DNA of 64,000 bases from Symbiodinium kawagutii (GCA_009767595.1 VSDK01011235.1:198762-262761), one strand, 5' to 3'; shown: positions 11,111 through 21,459, numbered from the stretch's first letter. The notes: generated by a model from the letters alone, not told the origin. Numbers and translations: made by a program.

Positions 11111-11178
11111 ATGTGCTCAGAAGAAATCATCTTTACCAAGGAGCTGCTCTTGAACGTTGGCAAATCCAAGGCGGTCAG
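11111..11178 (+). CDS. Possible exon, unrecognised
   Basis: The frame reads MCSEEIIFTKELLLNVGKSK then AVR, and ends at CAG|GTGCCC, a good donor. It could be a first exon starting at the ATG or an internal exon after the CTCAG at 11116-11120. Confidence 0.35.
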
Positions 11179-11880
11179 GTGCCCAACAGATGCTTAAATG
11201 CAAAGATGACACGATGCTCAGCGCATGCTTCTGCTAGAGGACTGCTTTGGAACCACGCTACCTTTGGCTCGAAGAAACTGAAAAAGGCAGTGTTAAAATC
11301 CATGAAAAAACTGCACTCACCTAGATTAAACTATTTAAACTCAAGAACTAGCCTCTTGCTACTTTGCATATGTTTTCACCGTCTTCAGCGCGCTTGCAGG
11401 ATATCAGGGGGAAAGGAAGCATAGTAATCAATTATCATCCTTGACGGGTTTTCCCTCAAACACGGACGTGCATCTTCAGATCTTACGGAAAATTCTTGAA
11501 CACTATAGGTCCGCAACTAAGTTGGTCACTTTTCCTCTAGACCAAATCTGGCTCCTGGCTCTTTGCTGCTCGCTTCTGGCTTCCGCATGCCATGAAAGCA
11601 TCTTGATTGCAGATGTACTGAGAAGCAACTGGAAGGGGACAGTCTGTTATAGTATTCCGAGCAATCTTATCTTTGCATAGCTGCAGGGTGGACTAGTGAC
11701 ATTCAGTGACATCTTGTGACTCGAGAGCTATTCCTTTGTTTCGCCTCAAGACACGCACATAATCACACACATATAGTATCATATACATTCATATACACTT
11801 ATTTTCGTCTATCCAACACGCATATCATCTATCCAAACATGCAAATGTAATCATATGTGTTGACATATGTGTGTATGCTC

Positions 11881-12045
11881 AGTATGTCGAGAATGTTTTG
11901 TTTCCCAAAGGAAGGGGCAGACCAAGCTCTTCGAGAAGCCCAGTTATTCAGGACGGCACTTCGAGAAGCCAACTTCATGCGGTGCTCTGTTGCATGTCCC
12001 AGCTTGAAGGGCGTTGACACATCTTTTTATACAACGATCTTTTAG
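11881..12045 (+). CDS. Possible pentapeptide-repeat-like exon
   Basis: The frame contains ADQALREAQLFRTALREANF and MRCSVACPSLKGVDTSF. Successive groups of five (AQLFR, TALRE, ANFMR) resemble the A(N/D)LxX pattern of pentapeptide-repeat proteins, which fold as a right-handed quadrilateral beta helix. Only a few repeats are visible, so the call is tentative. A GATA/GATT microsatellite follows the stop directly. Confidence 0.3.
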   Translation, partial: SMSRMFCFPKEGADQALREAQLFRTALREANFMRCSVACPSLKGVDTSFYTTIF

Positions 12046-12085
12046 TCAGATAGATAGATGGATAGATAGATGGATTGATGGATTG

Positions 12086-12146
<61 letters not shown>

Positions 12147-12245
12147 AGATTGATTAGATCAGTTAGATAGATTGGATGGATGGATGGATGGATGCAGGGA
12201 TAGATGGATCGGATAAGATAAAATAAGATAAGATAGATGGATAGA
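12045..12245 (+). repeat. GATA/GATT microsatellite
   Basis: Imperfect (GATA)n and (GATT)n with GATG units, about 200 bp. A (GA)n run follows at about 12300-12325. Confidence 0.95.
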
Positions 12246-12655
12246 AAAAAATAAAGATAGATACTGTATACAGAAACCAGCACACACACAAGGCAGCGAC
12301 GGAGAGAGAGAGAGAGAGAGAGAGACACACGCAAATACATTTTAGAGAGGTCAACTGTGTATCAAAGTTTCCTGAATTGGGCGACATGTGATCCCAACCC
12401 ATGTGAGTAGAAACAATGAAGTGACGCAAGCCAGGACGTGTCTACACCTTCGAAGACAGCAGCGACACTTGGGATCAGGGATGATTTGGGATCATCAAGG
12501 AAGATGGGAGCAAATCTGCAGTTTGACCCGAGGAACATCAGAGAACGACCTCCATATTTGCAGGCAGATCTAGAGATATCTACCTATCCAATCAGATAAC
12601 AGTATCTTACAGTGAAAGTTTCTGTGAAAATTGAGGCTTGGTGGGAGATTGGCAG

Positions 12656-12763
12656 CATTTGCCAGACTCAGGACGTCAGCTGTTGGCCAATGCTGTCCGC
12701 ACTGCTCACGCCAAAGATGCGTCAGAAGCAGATCTCGTTTTCGTAGCTTTGGTGGCAATTCCT
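12656..12763 (+). CDS. Exon, unrecognised
   Basis: ATTGGCAG precedes the frame HLPDSGRQLLANAVRTAHAK then DASEADLVFVALVAIPG. It looks like an alpha/beta segment with a buried hydrophobic strand. The 3' end is uncertain. Confidence 0.45.
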
Positions 12764-12908
12764 GGGCGTCACTTTTTTCACCAGCAAAGAATGAAGATCG
12801 ATGAAGTGTGTTGTCGCACGATGTCAATCATGTCCCCAGTATCGATGCCTGGCAGCAACTTGGTCGATGACATTCAGCATGATTACTCAGGCTTAGCTTC
12901 TCCAACGC

Positions 12909-13134
12909 TTCTCCAAGCAACCTTTCCCATCTCTCCCTTCCGAGGCAGAGGACAGGGTAGACTTCAATCTTCGCCAGCTTGCTCAGCTCACGAAGCAGCC
13001 GGATGTGTCACTGTACCGCATTGGTTTCAAAGAGTCGCATGGACTTTGGAAGGTCTAAGACCTGATGTACAAGGAGTCACATGTGTTTCCTTTCAATTGG
13101 ACCATCATGGAAGTCTCTGACCTGATGTTTCCAG
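12909..13134 (+). CDS. Exon pair, or coding block broken by an in-frame stop
   Basis: One frame reads LPSEAEDRVDFNLRQLAQLT, KQPDVSLYRIGFKESHGLWK and V, then TAA (13056-13058). It continues in the same frame with DLMYKESHVFPFNWTIMEVS and DLMFP, up to CAG|GCATTG at 13134. Both halves look coding. Either the first exon ends at AAG|GTCTAAG (13052) and the second half is spliced elsewhere, or the stop breaks a decayed copy. The 21 bases between GTCTAAG and the ACAAG acceptor are too short for a normal intron. Confidence 0.45.
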
Positions 13135-13584
13135 GCATTGAAATACGTTTTCAAACACCAATTTTTACAGTCATTCTTATTTATATATAGATATACGTTT
13201 TATATTGTATATTCAAGTAGTTCCAGCAGCACTTGCTCCAGCAGCTCCGAGTAAAACCGGTCCGCACTACTAATGGTACATTCCAAGAAATCCACGAGAA
13301 ATGCAAATAGCAACGCGGCATAAGCTTCCGAAATTCAGATGATGCATGCTAGGGTATACAATCGGCTCAGGCGGAGCCCCATGATGGCCCAACGGAACTA
13401 CGAATTTCGACCATTTTCAGGTAGAGACATTTATATAGATCCAATTCAAGTGTGTATTGGGCATCGAACGCTGTATATGTAGGTGTGCCTGCATGATCAT
13501 ACATGTAAAAGTGCAATATATGAGATGCGCCTGAGGTGTGCGTCTTAAGTGATATGAATTGAGATCCAGCTCCATTTCCTGCAG

Positions 13585-13751
13585 CTGTGGCTGAGGCCTT
13601 CCTGCGGATGGGATGCCCACAGCTGGGCAGCCAAGGCTCAACGCTCTCAGCAATTTCTGGCAGCAAGACGAAGGCTCCATCAGGTGCGCCTGCGCATGCC
13701 TGCGCCACCCGCGCCAACGGCAATCCGAAACGAAAGACCCTGAGAGAATGA
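13585..13751 (+). CDS. Exon, Ala/Ser/Gly-rich, unrecognised
   Basis: After TTCCTGCAG the frame reads AVAEAFLRMGCPQLGSQGST, LSAISGSKTKAPSGAPAHAC and ATRANGNPKRKTLRE, ending at TGA. The start is helical and the rest is a flexible basic tail. Codon use is strongly biased as in other exons. Confidence 0.5.
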
Positions 13752-13809
13752 CATCCGTTGACGAGTCAGTTTCTCTGTCCCTGATTTCTTCAGCTTTACT
13801 TCAGCTATC

Positions 13810-14009
13810 TGAAAGATTTGAAAGTCTCAAATGGGCCTTATGTCTGTCCAAGTTTGCCAGCAGACGACAGGAACTTGATGACGAGTGGTCGCAGGCACAG
13901 CTTGACGCTTGGACCAACTTATCAGCCAGAGATGCACAGCAATGCCGCTATCAATCCCACATGCGGCATGCAGTTGAATATTCTTGATTTGACGCAGTGT
14001 AAGGAATAG
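13810..14009 (+). CDS. Probable exon, frame ambiguous
   Basis: TTTACTTCAG precedes two long open frames. One reads YLKDLKVSNGPYVCPSLPAD, then DRNLMTSGRRHSLTLGPTYQ and further to TAG near 14009. The other reads LSERFESLKWALCLSKFASR and ends at TGA 13987. The first has a more ordinary residue mix and is preferred. No family recognised. Confidence 0.4.
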
Positions 14010-14091
14010 AGAGATATACTGCATATAGTGAAGCACCGCGGTTGAAGTTCATCCAGTCTGATGACAAATCCGTGCGCAATGACAAGCTTTA

Positions 14092-14151
14092 AGTCGGCCT
14101 CCTGATGTTTGACGAGGCACTCAACCGGCTCCGTGCGTTGATTGCGCTGGT
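14092..14151 (+). CDS. Exon with consensus GTAAGC donor
   Basis: The frame reads GLLMFDEALNRLRALIAL and ends at CTG|GTAAGC, one of the best consensus donors in the window. The segment is an amphipathic helix. It probably joins the exons at 14259-14436. Confidence 0.45.
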
Positions 14152-14258
14152 AAGCAAAGTTGGTGCCATCCTCAGATGCCGATCCCAAGCGCGCCTGGGA
14201 AACCACAACTTGGCCCAGGAGGTGCTCGATGTCAAGACTGGATAGCAGTCCTCAAAGG

Positions 14259-14436
14259 CTGTGAGGCCACATTGCACCATGGCAGCACCCACTTCCCTGG
14301 CGGCACATCTAAGCAACCCATTGTCGTATCGACCTGCAGAAGCCTAAGGCTGAAGGGCATGAATAGCGGCACGCAAGAGCTGTCTGAGAGATCCATGGCT
14401 GTTGCAGCCAGCGAAGATGGATCGAATGTCACTTGA
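14259..14436 (+). CDS. Two small exons, last one terminal
   Basis: After CTCAAAG one frame reads AVRPHCTMAAPTSLAAHLSN (about 14259-14346). After a CTGCAG at about 14338 another frame reads SLRLKGMNSGTQELSERSMA then VAASEDGSNVT to TGA at 14434-14436. The second looks like a C-terminal exon. An open frame on the - strand across the same bases lacks splice support and is treated as a shadow. Confidence 0.4.
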
Positions 14437-14594
14437 AGGAATTGGTAGAATGATGTTGAGACACGAAGGATGGATAGGGCAGGGTCGCAAGGCCTGACAA
14501 TGTCCAACCTGTGTTTCCGAGCAGGTTTGGGTTTGTAAAATAGGCCAGGACTCAGACATGGAATCAAATGGAAGGTATTTGAGACTTGCTTGGA

Positions 14595-15145
14595 ATCTCT
14601 TGCTAGCTGCTTAGCAACTGTTTGATATTGTTTGAGGTGTTTCTGGAATCGGTGCTGCCCAAACTTCTCAGTACGCAGGAGGACCTTTCTATTGCACCAG
14701 TGCTTGCTGCCGTGTCGTTGGCACACTGATGGCATCAGGATGTGTCTAGCGACAAAGACTTCGGGGATGACAAATGTGCAGAGGAGGACAACTGATCCTG
14801 AGCTCTTCATCTACGATGGGTTCATTTGATTCCAATCGGTTCCAATTGATTCCAATTGACTTCTCCAGTGACTGGACAGCTGATCTCATGGTTCTGCAGG
14901 AAGTGAGGCTGCGATTGATGCTGCAAGATCTGACAAACCACAACGTGCCTTTGCACCAAGCTGGCTCAACATTTCAAACATCAGCTTCATTGTATTTCAT
15001 TGTGTCTCAGAGATTTTCTGGGTTGATCAAGGAGGCACTTCGTCGTGAACTGAAGGATTTGAACAAACATGACAGCTTCCTGGTGGCAAGATGTGCTAGT
15101 CCTATTTTCGTTCCCCTTTCACTTCAATATAGTGCAGTAAGTTGA
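14595..15145 (+). CDS. Exon cluster of an unrecognised helical protein
   Basis: At least four coding blocks follow in order. About 14610-14732 reads LFEVFLESVLPKLLSTQEDL then SIAPVLAAVSLAH. At 14785-14830, after GTGCAG, it reads RTTDPELFIYDGFI. At 14902-14970, after TCTGCAG, it reads EVRLRLMLQDLTNHNVPLHQ. At 15033-15095, after GATCAAG, it reads EALRRELKDLNKHDSFLVAR. All are Leu-rich and likely helical, and they may be parts of an armadillo-like or coiled-coil protein, but this is a guess. Confidence 0.45.
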
Positions 15146-15324
15146 AGGGAGCAAGAACCTCCTTCACATATAGCCATGGATAAAAGGCTTTAACATGGCG
15201 CGGTCTCTGTCATATTCTGTCATATTTTTTCCTCTATACTTGAATGCGCCCACGGCTTGCAACGATGTAATATGACTCCCAAACATTCCCGGTTCGTGTT
15301 TGTTTGTGTTCAACCGAAATGTGC

Positions 15325-15480
15325 ACCCGTAGGGGCTTACCTGGTGCTGAAATGGTCCAAGAGAGCCAACAGCTCCCCCGTAGATTCAGCACGCTACATT
15401 GCACCGTACCCAAGCCCCATCTTCCCCAGGGAGGTCTGGATGCAAATGACGCAAATGATTCATGAAATGATCGTCTCCCA
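15325..15480 (+). CDS. Probable exon, frame ambiguous
   Basis: ACCCGTAG precedes a segment open in two frames: AYLVLKWSKRANSSPVDSAR with YIAPYPSPIFPREVW, and GLPGAEMVQESQQLPRRFST with LHCTVPKPHLPQGGLD. Both look protein-like. The exon call is firmer than the frame. Confidence 0.35.
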
Positions 15481-15621
15481 GCTCACTTTAGGGCATAGGG
15501 CTTCAGCCACGTGTCAACACGGATGGCTAGGGCTCTGAATCGAGGTAATTCGCAGAAGGGTGGCAGCAAAGCGAACAGTGAAGTGACAAGTGCCACTGAT
15601 GCTTGTTCTGCAGTTGGGCGA

Positions 15622-15730
15622 GTTGAACTTGCTTTGGGATATTTTGGGCTCCAGCACTTCCTTGGAATTCCGATCCTGTGCCCATCTAAGGATTGCGACT
15701 CCAGTGAAGTTGAAGCTGCTTGGCAGAGGT
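15622..15730 (+). CDS. Internal exon, unrecognised
   Basis: A clear acceptor (GTTCTGCAG) is followed by LGELNLLWDILGSSTSLEFR then SCAHLRIATPVKLKLLGR, and by AGAG|GTTGAA as donor. A second open frame across the same bases lacks these boundaries. Confidence 0.5.
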
Positions 15731-15822
15731 TGAAATATGTTGAATCATGTTGAATCCATGGCAGTTTGCTGAGATTTCCGTCTTTCCGCGTGTCCTGTGG
15801 ATTCCTTTGGCACTGTGCTATG

Positions 15823-15964
15823 CAGCGAAACGCAGAACCAGTGGAACAGTCGTCCAACCAAGGCTCCAGTGCTGCAGGAGATCGCAGAGATGCGACTGGC
15901 CTTGATGGAAGCATACCAAGAGCTGGTCAAATGGCAGCAGGAGAGCGCCAACAGCGCCAGTTGA
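15823..15964 (+). CDS. Terminal exon with coiled coil
   Basis: After CTATGCAG the frame reads NSRPTKAPVLQEIAEMRLAL then MEAYQELVKWQQESANSAS and TGA. The heptad-like Leu/Ile/Met spacing indicates a coiled coil at the C-terminus. The two other open frames here are shadows. A 10-11 bp minisatellite starts about 20 bases downstream. Confidence 0.5.
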
Positions 15965-15984
15965 AATGTGGATTGCCTCATGCT

Positions 15985-16405
15985 TCTTGATGATTCATCA
16001 ATGATTCATCAATGATTCTTCAATGATTCTTCAATGATTCATCATGATTCTTTTTGATTCATCAATGATTCTTCAATGATTCATCAGTGATTCCTCAATG
16101 ATTCATCAATGATTCATCAATGATTCATCAATATTCATTCATCAATGATTATTCATGGTTCTTTATGATTCATCAATGATTCTTCATGATTCCGCATGAT
16201 TCGTTATGATTCTTCAGGGATTCTTTATGATTCATCATGATTCTTTTTGATTCATCAATGGTTGTTCATGATTTCTCATGATTCTTTATGATTCATCAAT
16301 GGTTGTTCATGATTCTTCAATGATTCTCCATTGATTCTTCAATTATTCATCACTGATTCTTCATGATTCTTCATGATTTCTCGTGATTCTTCCATGATTC
16401 TTTGC
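15985..16405 (+). repeat. ATGATTCATCA minisatellite
   Basis: About 420 bp of imperfect units built from TGATTCATCAA and TGATTCTTCAA, with TGATTCTTTA variants. It lies between two exons and shows unit-by-unit drift. Confidence 0.95.
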
Positions 16406-16407
16406 AG

Positions 16408-16475
16408 GAGGATCCACAGGCATCAGCGCTTGTGGCGCAGCATCAAGGCCTTCAAAGATCTCAGTGTTTTAGTAT
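16408..16475 (+). CDS. Short exon after the minisatellite
   Basis: TTTGCAG is followed by EDPQASALVAQHQGLQRSQ. It may join the exon at 16516-16728. Confidence 0.4.
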
Positions 16476-16515
16476 GTTTTAGTCTGTTTGCTGTGACCTA
16501 AAGGTAACGCTTTGA

Positions 16516-16728
16516 GTGCCTTGCGGTGACCGATTGTGGAATTCTGTGTGTGTCATGGGCATTATTAGGCCACCCAATCCAGCCCCAGCGCAGGAATCTA
16601 CCATACGTGGCTTGGTGGAGAGTACTCGGGAGGCATCCTTGTTCAAAGTCTACCGTGCAAGAGCGATGAGCGAAACCGATGCCCTTTATAGATATTTCGT
16701 AAAAACAAAGCACAAATCACAACAATAA
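16516..16728 (+). CDS. Terminal exon, unrecognised conserved-looking protein
   Basis: The frame reads DRLWNSVCVMGIIRPPNPAP, AQESTIRGLVESTREASLFK and VYRARAMSETDALYRYFVKT, then KHKSQQ and TAA. It ends in a basic tail. Sequence complexity and codon use are good for coding. The ATG at 16555 (MGIIRPP) could be a start, but an internal acceptor upstream is equally possible. Confidence 0.5.
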   Translation: MPCGDRLWNSVCVMGIIRPPNPAPAQESTIRGLVESTREASLFKVYRARAMSETDALYRYFVKTKHKSQQ

Positions 16729-16914
16729 TGCACACATGCACGCCTGTTTGGGGACAACGTTGTCAAACGCTCACTGTGCGGCTCGTGTGGTGTGCACACG
16801 TAGCATCTATACAGGCGCATTGCAGGTGCATAGGTCTTTTGTAGCTTTTGTTTTACACTTGGCTCAATGACAGAAGGTGGTCTGTCATAAGGACTTGTTT
16901 AAGAACCACTTGCT

Positions 16915-17121
16915 ATGCCTACCGAAGATAGAAACCCATGTGGGATGGAATCTGCTGAGCCTTCGCCAGAGCCAGAGATCAAGGTCAGCTGTGCGCATTG
17001 GTCGGTTTGCCGCTTGAAGATCTTGAAGGGCCTTGGCGGTTGCCGCATCTGAGAGCATTAGCTTGTTTTTTGCTGCAGCTGGCTACCAGATGGCGACAGT
17101 TGGTTTGATTTTGAATGATTC
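16915..17121 (+). CDS. Possible first exons of a gene
   Basis: An ATG at 16915 opens MPTEDRNPCGMESAEPSPEP then EIK, followed by AAG|GTCAGC. A second block after TTGCTGCAG (17079) reads WLPDGDSWFDFE. Together they look like the N-terminus of an acidic protein, but later exons were not linked. Confidence 0.35.
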
Positions 17122-17365
17122 CGTATCGAGTTGTTCGTGCATGCTTATCCTGCTCAATTGGCATCTCTGCTGTGCTAGTGCATGTCGCGGCAAGATGCCG
17201 CAAGTCTAGAGCGCTATCCAGAGGACAAAAGAGGAGTTTTTTTGCGAACAATTTGATCCTGGATTCCCAAAACCACAGTGCAGAAAAAACGGTGGAAACG
17301 TTTGTACAGTGCAGATGCTTTCAAACACTCGTACTCCTTGGGGATTTGATCTCCAGATCTTTCAG

Positions 17366-17667
17366 GTCTTTGGCTGGTCATGAGTCAATTTGTCATTGTC
17401 TGAGGCATTGTGTGCGGCCGAGCAGGGCATGGTTTTGCTGAAGGTTCTGGGCGTTTCCAAGGCGCAAGGGTGCTGGAAAATCATCGAGTGTGGACATTTG
17501 AAGGCAATTTCTCAGGGCTGTCACAGCATGTCAGAGCTTACAAGATTCTTAAAGCTCATCGCCAGCTTTCAGTGCATGCTTCGAGCTTTCAACCTAAGGC
17601 CCAGTGCCATAGCCCACAGTTTAAAGAATTGACTGCCATGCATTCCAGGTATTGTAAGGACCTATAG
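17366..17667 (+). CDS. Probable exon, frame ambiguous
   Basis: TTTCAG at 17360-17365 precedes two long overlapping open frames. One reads LSEALCAAEQGMVLLKVLGV then SKAQGCWKIIECGHLKAISQ and stops near 17632. The other reads VCGRAGHGFAEGSGRFQGAR then VLENHRVWTFEGNFSGLSQH and stops at 17667. Only one can be real, or the exon switches through an unseen intron. No family recognised. Confidence 0.4.
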
Positions 17668-17694
17668 GAGGCTTGATTCTGATCCACAGTGAAG

Positions 17695-17814
17695 ATGGGT
17701 CCGCCTAGGGATTGGGATTTTGTCCGTGATTATTGGTATCAAAAACTCAAACAACGAGTGAATGAGATATCGAGATACCCTGAAATCACGCCGTCCATTG
17801 TAGTTTACTCATAG
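17695..17814 (+). CDS. Small ORF, 39 aa
   Basis: ATG at 17695 opens MGPPRDWDFVRDYWYQKLKQ then RVNEISRYPEITPSIVVYS and TAG. The aromatic-rich, non-repetitive sequence looks like a true exon. It may be the end of the preceding gene rather than a free-standing gene. Confidence 0.35.
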   Translation: MGPPRDWDFVRDYWYQKLKQRVNEISRYPEITPSIVVYS

Positions 17815-17975
17815 TTTTTAAGTGGGAACAAGGCAGGCTCCGCCGGAGCAAAGTAAGTTATCCAACTAGGTTGTACATGCAGACCCTGAGATGGTGAGGT
17901 TGAGGAGGTTGCAGCTCTGATCAAGGCGGGACTGATGCAGTTGTCCTGTATAGTGGCAAACCAAAGTGATTGGAA

Positions 17976-18077
17976 ATGGATTTCTTCAAGATGGGAGCCC
18001 TAGTGGCACCGCAGATTCGCTCGTCAGGGAAGAAATCGATCAGACTGAGCATGCTACAACTATCCTATATACTTAGC
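17976..18077 (+). CDS. Possible exon next to the minisatellite
   Basis: The frame reads MDFFKMGALVAPQIRSSGKK then SIRLSMLQLSYILS and TGA. An internal CTTCAAG could also be an acceptor. Confidence 0.3.
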
Positions 18078-18186
18078 TGACTGCAGCACGCCCACGGTGT
18101 TCCCCCTAAGCGATGCTCAGCCAGGTTTCCGATTGTATGTTGGCTCTCAACAAGGGACGTGCTGCTCTTATGCGTGGGTCCTCCTG

Positions 18187-19672
18187 GCCTACTTGAAACA
18201 TCTTGAAACATTTTGAACCATTTTGAACCATCTTGAGTCATTTCGAACCATTTTAAAACATCTTGAACAATCTTGAACCTTCTTGAAACATCTCGAAACA
18301 TCTTGAACCATTTTGGAACGTTTTGAACCATCTTGAACCATCTTGAAACATCTTGAAACATTTTGAGCCATCTTGGAACATCTTGAAACATCTTGAAGCG
18401 CCTTAAAGCATTTTGAACCATCTTGAAACATTTTGAACCATCTTGAAACGCCTTGAAACATTTTGAAACATTTTGAGCCATCTTGGAACATCTTGAAACA
18501 TCTTGAAGCGCCTTAAAGCATTTTGAACCATCTTGAAACATTTTGAACCATCTTGAAACGCCTTGAAACATTTTGAAACATCTTGAAACATCTTGAAGCA
18601 TTTTGAAGCATCTTGACGCATTTTGAAACATCTTGAAATGCCTTGAAACATCTTGAAACATCTTGAACTGCCTTGAACCATTTTGAAACATCTTGAAAAA
18701 TTGAAACATCTTGAACCATTTTGAAACATCTTGAAACATCTTGAACCATTTTGAAACATCTTGAAACATCTTGAAACATTTTGAACCATCTTGAAACGCC
18801 TTGAAACATTTTGAAACATCTTGAAACATCTTGAAGCATTTTGAAGCATCTTGACGCATTTTGAAACATCTTGAAATGCCTTGAAACATCTTGAAACATC
18901 TTGAACTGCCTTGAACCATTTTGAAACATCTTGAAAAATTGAAACATCTTGAACCATTTTGAAACATCTTGAAACATCTTGAACCATTTTGAAACATCTT
19001 GAAACATCTTGAAACATTTTGAAACATCTTGAAACATCTTGAAACATTTTGAAACATCTTGAACCATCTTGAAACATCTTGAAACATTTTGAACCATCTT
19101 GAACCATTTTGAAACATCTTGAAACATCTTGAATCATTTTGAAACATCTTGAATCATTTTGAAACATCTTGAATCATTTTGAAACATTTTGAAACATCTT
19201 GAAACATCTTGAATCATTTTGAAACATTTTGAAACATCTTGAAACATCTTGAAACATCTTGAAAAATTGAATCATCTTGAACATCTTGAACCATTTTGAA
19301 GCATCTTGAAACATCTTGAATCATTTTGAAACATCTTGAATCATTTTGAAACATTTTGAAACATCTTGAAGCATCTTGAAACATCTTGAATCATTTTGAA
19401 ACATCTTGAATCATTTTGAAACATTTTGAAACATCTTGAAACATCTTGAAACATCTTGAAAAATTGAATCATCTTGAACATCTTGAACCATTTTGAAGCA
19501 TCTTGAAACATCTTGAATCATTTTGAAACATCTTGAATCATTTTGAAACATTTTGAAACATCTTGAAGCATCTTGAAACATCTTGAATCATTTTGAAACA
19601 TCTTGAATCATTTTGAAACATTTTGAAACATCTTGAAGCATCTTGAAACATCTTGAATCATTTTAAAACATT
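18187..19672 (+). repeat. 10-bp minisatellite (TTGAAACATC) with higher-order structure
   Basis: About 1.5 kb of decamers TTGAAACATC/TTGAAACATT with single-base variants (ACC, AGC, ATC, CGC). Longer blocks are duplicated: a block with TCTTGACGCA recurs about 238 bp apart (18611 and 18849), and a block with GAAAAATTGAATCATC recurs about 197 bp apart (19261 and 19458). The - strand is open in more than one frame for hundreds of codons, with a ten-residue period (MFQDVSRCFK). That follows from a 10-bp unit without stop triplets and is not taken as a gene. Confidence 0.95.
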
Positions 19673-19675
19673 TGA

Positions 19676-19918
19676 AGCTGTGAACTGTTCTGAAACTGCG
19701 GAACTTGCCAGGCAAGAGGCAGCAAAGCGTTGCAAGGGCGAGCGCGCAGAAGCCATGGCCTTGCAGGTGCCGGGAGTGCTTGCTCTGCAGAGCCAGCCTT
19801 GGAAACAGCACCGAAGAGCCGCCGGTGGCCGCCTCCATCCGCTTCCTTCACCATGTCTTGCAGCCGCAGGGCCCAAACAAAGTACGATATGCCCAAACTT
19901 CAAGCAGTTAGTCTCCAT
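19676..19918 (+). CDS. Exon pair, unrecognised
   Basis: Directly after the minisatellite a frame reads NCSETAELARQEAAKRCKGE then RAEAMALQ, ending at CAG|GTGCCG. A second block after CTCTGCAG reads ASLGNSTEEPPVAASIRFLH then HVLQPQGPNKVRYAQTSSS and TAG. The 24 bases between them are short for an intron and the phases do not join simply, so one boundary is misplaced. Confidence 0.45.
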
Positions 19919-20026
19919 TGGCAGTTAGTCTCCATCAACGCAGCACAAGGTCTGATATGTTCTGATCGCGTACGGAGTGGTTCACTCGGTTCTGGTTGAG
20001 TTTCAGGGAGGTGGGTCTGCACAACC

Positions 20027-21459
20027 ATGGCAGACCTCAAGCCATGCCTTGATGCGCTGGAAGCTGTCTCAGCGTCAATCGAAAGAGGACAGACGGAGGC
20101 CTGCTGTGTAAAGGCAGCGCTGCGAGTTCTGCTTCGGAATTCAGAGACCGTGATCCGTGCTGTTTCCATCCAGGTGCGTGCCGCAATCACAGCGCAAAGT
20201 TGAATCTCGGCAGCTGATTTCCAAACCCATCGTTGCTTCACAAATTCCTCTTCCGCTGAGTTTCACATGTTTCAAGTCTTTTTTTGCCAGCTTCGACTGA
20301 GCGTGCAAGGCTTGATCAATAGCGTGGCCAAGGAGGCTGGTTCATGTTGAGAGAATGCTAATGTCGCTTCTCAAGACGAATGCCATGGCATTTTATTCAG
20401 AGTGCGGACAGTTGCAGTGCCAGTACTAAAGTCTCCAGCCTTGCAGGTCGCTTTGGTGAAACACCAATTGGCTGGTGGCAAGGCCATCAATCCATGCATC
20501 ACTTCTCCGTCCAATGGATTACAGTCTGACATAGTTTGACCACGGTAGTTGTCAGCAATTTGGCAGGTGACCGTTACAGCGACCAGATTCGATGGTTTTC
20601 AAGGATGTTACAAACAACATCGAACAACTACATCTTTTGCCATCTCACACCTGTTTCTCCCTTCAGTCGGCGCCATCATAGAAGCAACATGCCGCAGCAG
20701 TAAAGTATCGTAGAGGACATTAAAGGCCTAGAGGCACTGGCGGACCCATTGCTTCCCTTGGCATTAGAATTTGCAGGCTGATGGTTCCAATGAGTGGCAC
20801 AAAGCTGTCCCATCCTGTGGCTTCTGTCATTCTGGGCACGCTGAGGCAAAGTGCAAAGCTCAGTGGAGGAAGACATCCGAAAGGAAAGCATAAGGAGGTG
20901 TTTCCCATGTGTGTGCTTTGGAAGGTTGGACCACTGGACAAAGGTTGGACGCCTCAGTCAACTCACTGGAATCCGTTTTGAGGTTGGAGCAGGGGAGACC
21001 CTTGGATGTGCTACAAGTGTTGACAGAAAACTCGGTCAGTTGGCAGCACCGCATGCCACCTAGGGATCAGGTTCAGATGTAATCAGCTGCATCGAATGTG
21101 AACTGGACATATATAATCGGACTATGTTTCGCAGTATTGGCGACAAAGTGGCCCATGTTGCTGGTTCATATTGAAATGTGGATAGTGTACTAGGCACTGC
21201 TAGTCAATCATTTCATTTCTACCACTGTTGAACAGAACAAGCCCTTACAATCATGCAAAACTGCGTCAGTGGTTCCAATGGTGTAGCACTTAGATGATCT
21301 TCGATTCGTCTTGGATATTTCTCCAACAGGATCCAAGCGGGCTTGGACCACTTGGATCACTTGGATCACTTGAGGCTAAGCAACTTTCTCCAGAACTTGA
21401 AGAGGCGCACGAAGTCGGAATCCATAAGCAGGTTGAGATGAAGGATGGCTATCTTTGAC
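20027..21459 (+). CDS. Multi-exon gene with clear start, unrecognised
   Basis: The first exon is 20027-20173: MADLKPCLDALEAVSASIER, GQTEACCVKAALRVLLRNSE and TVIRAVSIQ, then CAG|GTGCGT. A TTTCAG at 20001-20006 could be the spliced-leader acceptor, giving a 20-base leader region. Next exons: 20291-20335 (LRLSVQGLINSVAKE, then GC donor), 20447 onward (VALVKHQLAGGKAINP), about 20669-20706 (GAIIEATCRSSK), about 20712-20779 (VEDIKGLEALADPLLPLALE), 20780 onward (ADGSNEWHKAVPSCGFCHSG, with a CX2C...H...C zinc-knuckle-like pattern), about 20930-21074 (QRLDASVNSLESVLRLEQGR and PLDVLQVLTENSVSWQHRMP), and the terminal exon 21331-21459 (LGPLGSLGSLEAKQLSPELE to DGYL and TGA). The protein is helical and Leu/Ala-rich. 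Middle exon boundaries are approximate. No function can be assigned. Confidence 0.55.

Noticed and set aside
18065..19147. 360-codon minus-strand open frame of MFQ..SRCFK repeats as a gene
   Set aside because: It is produced by a stop-free 10-bp satellite; overlapping frames are equally open and there are no splice signals or codon bias beyond the repeat.
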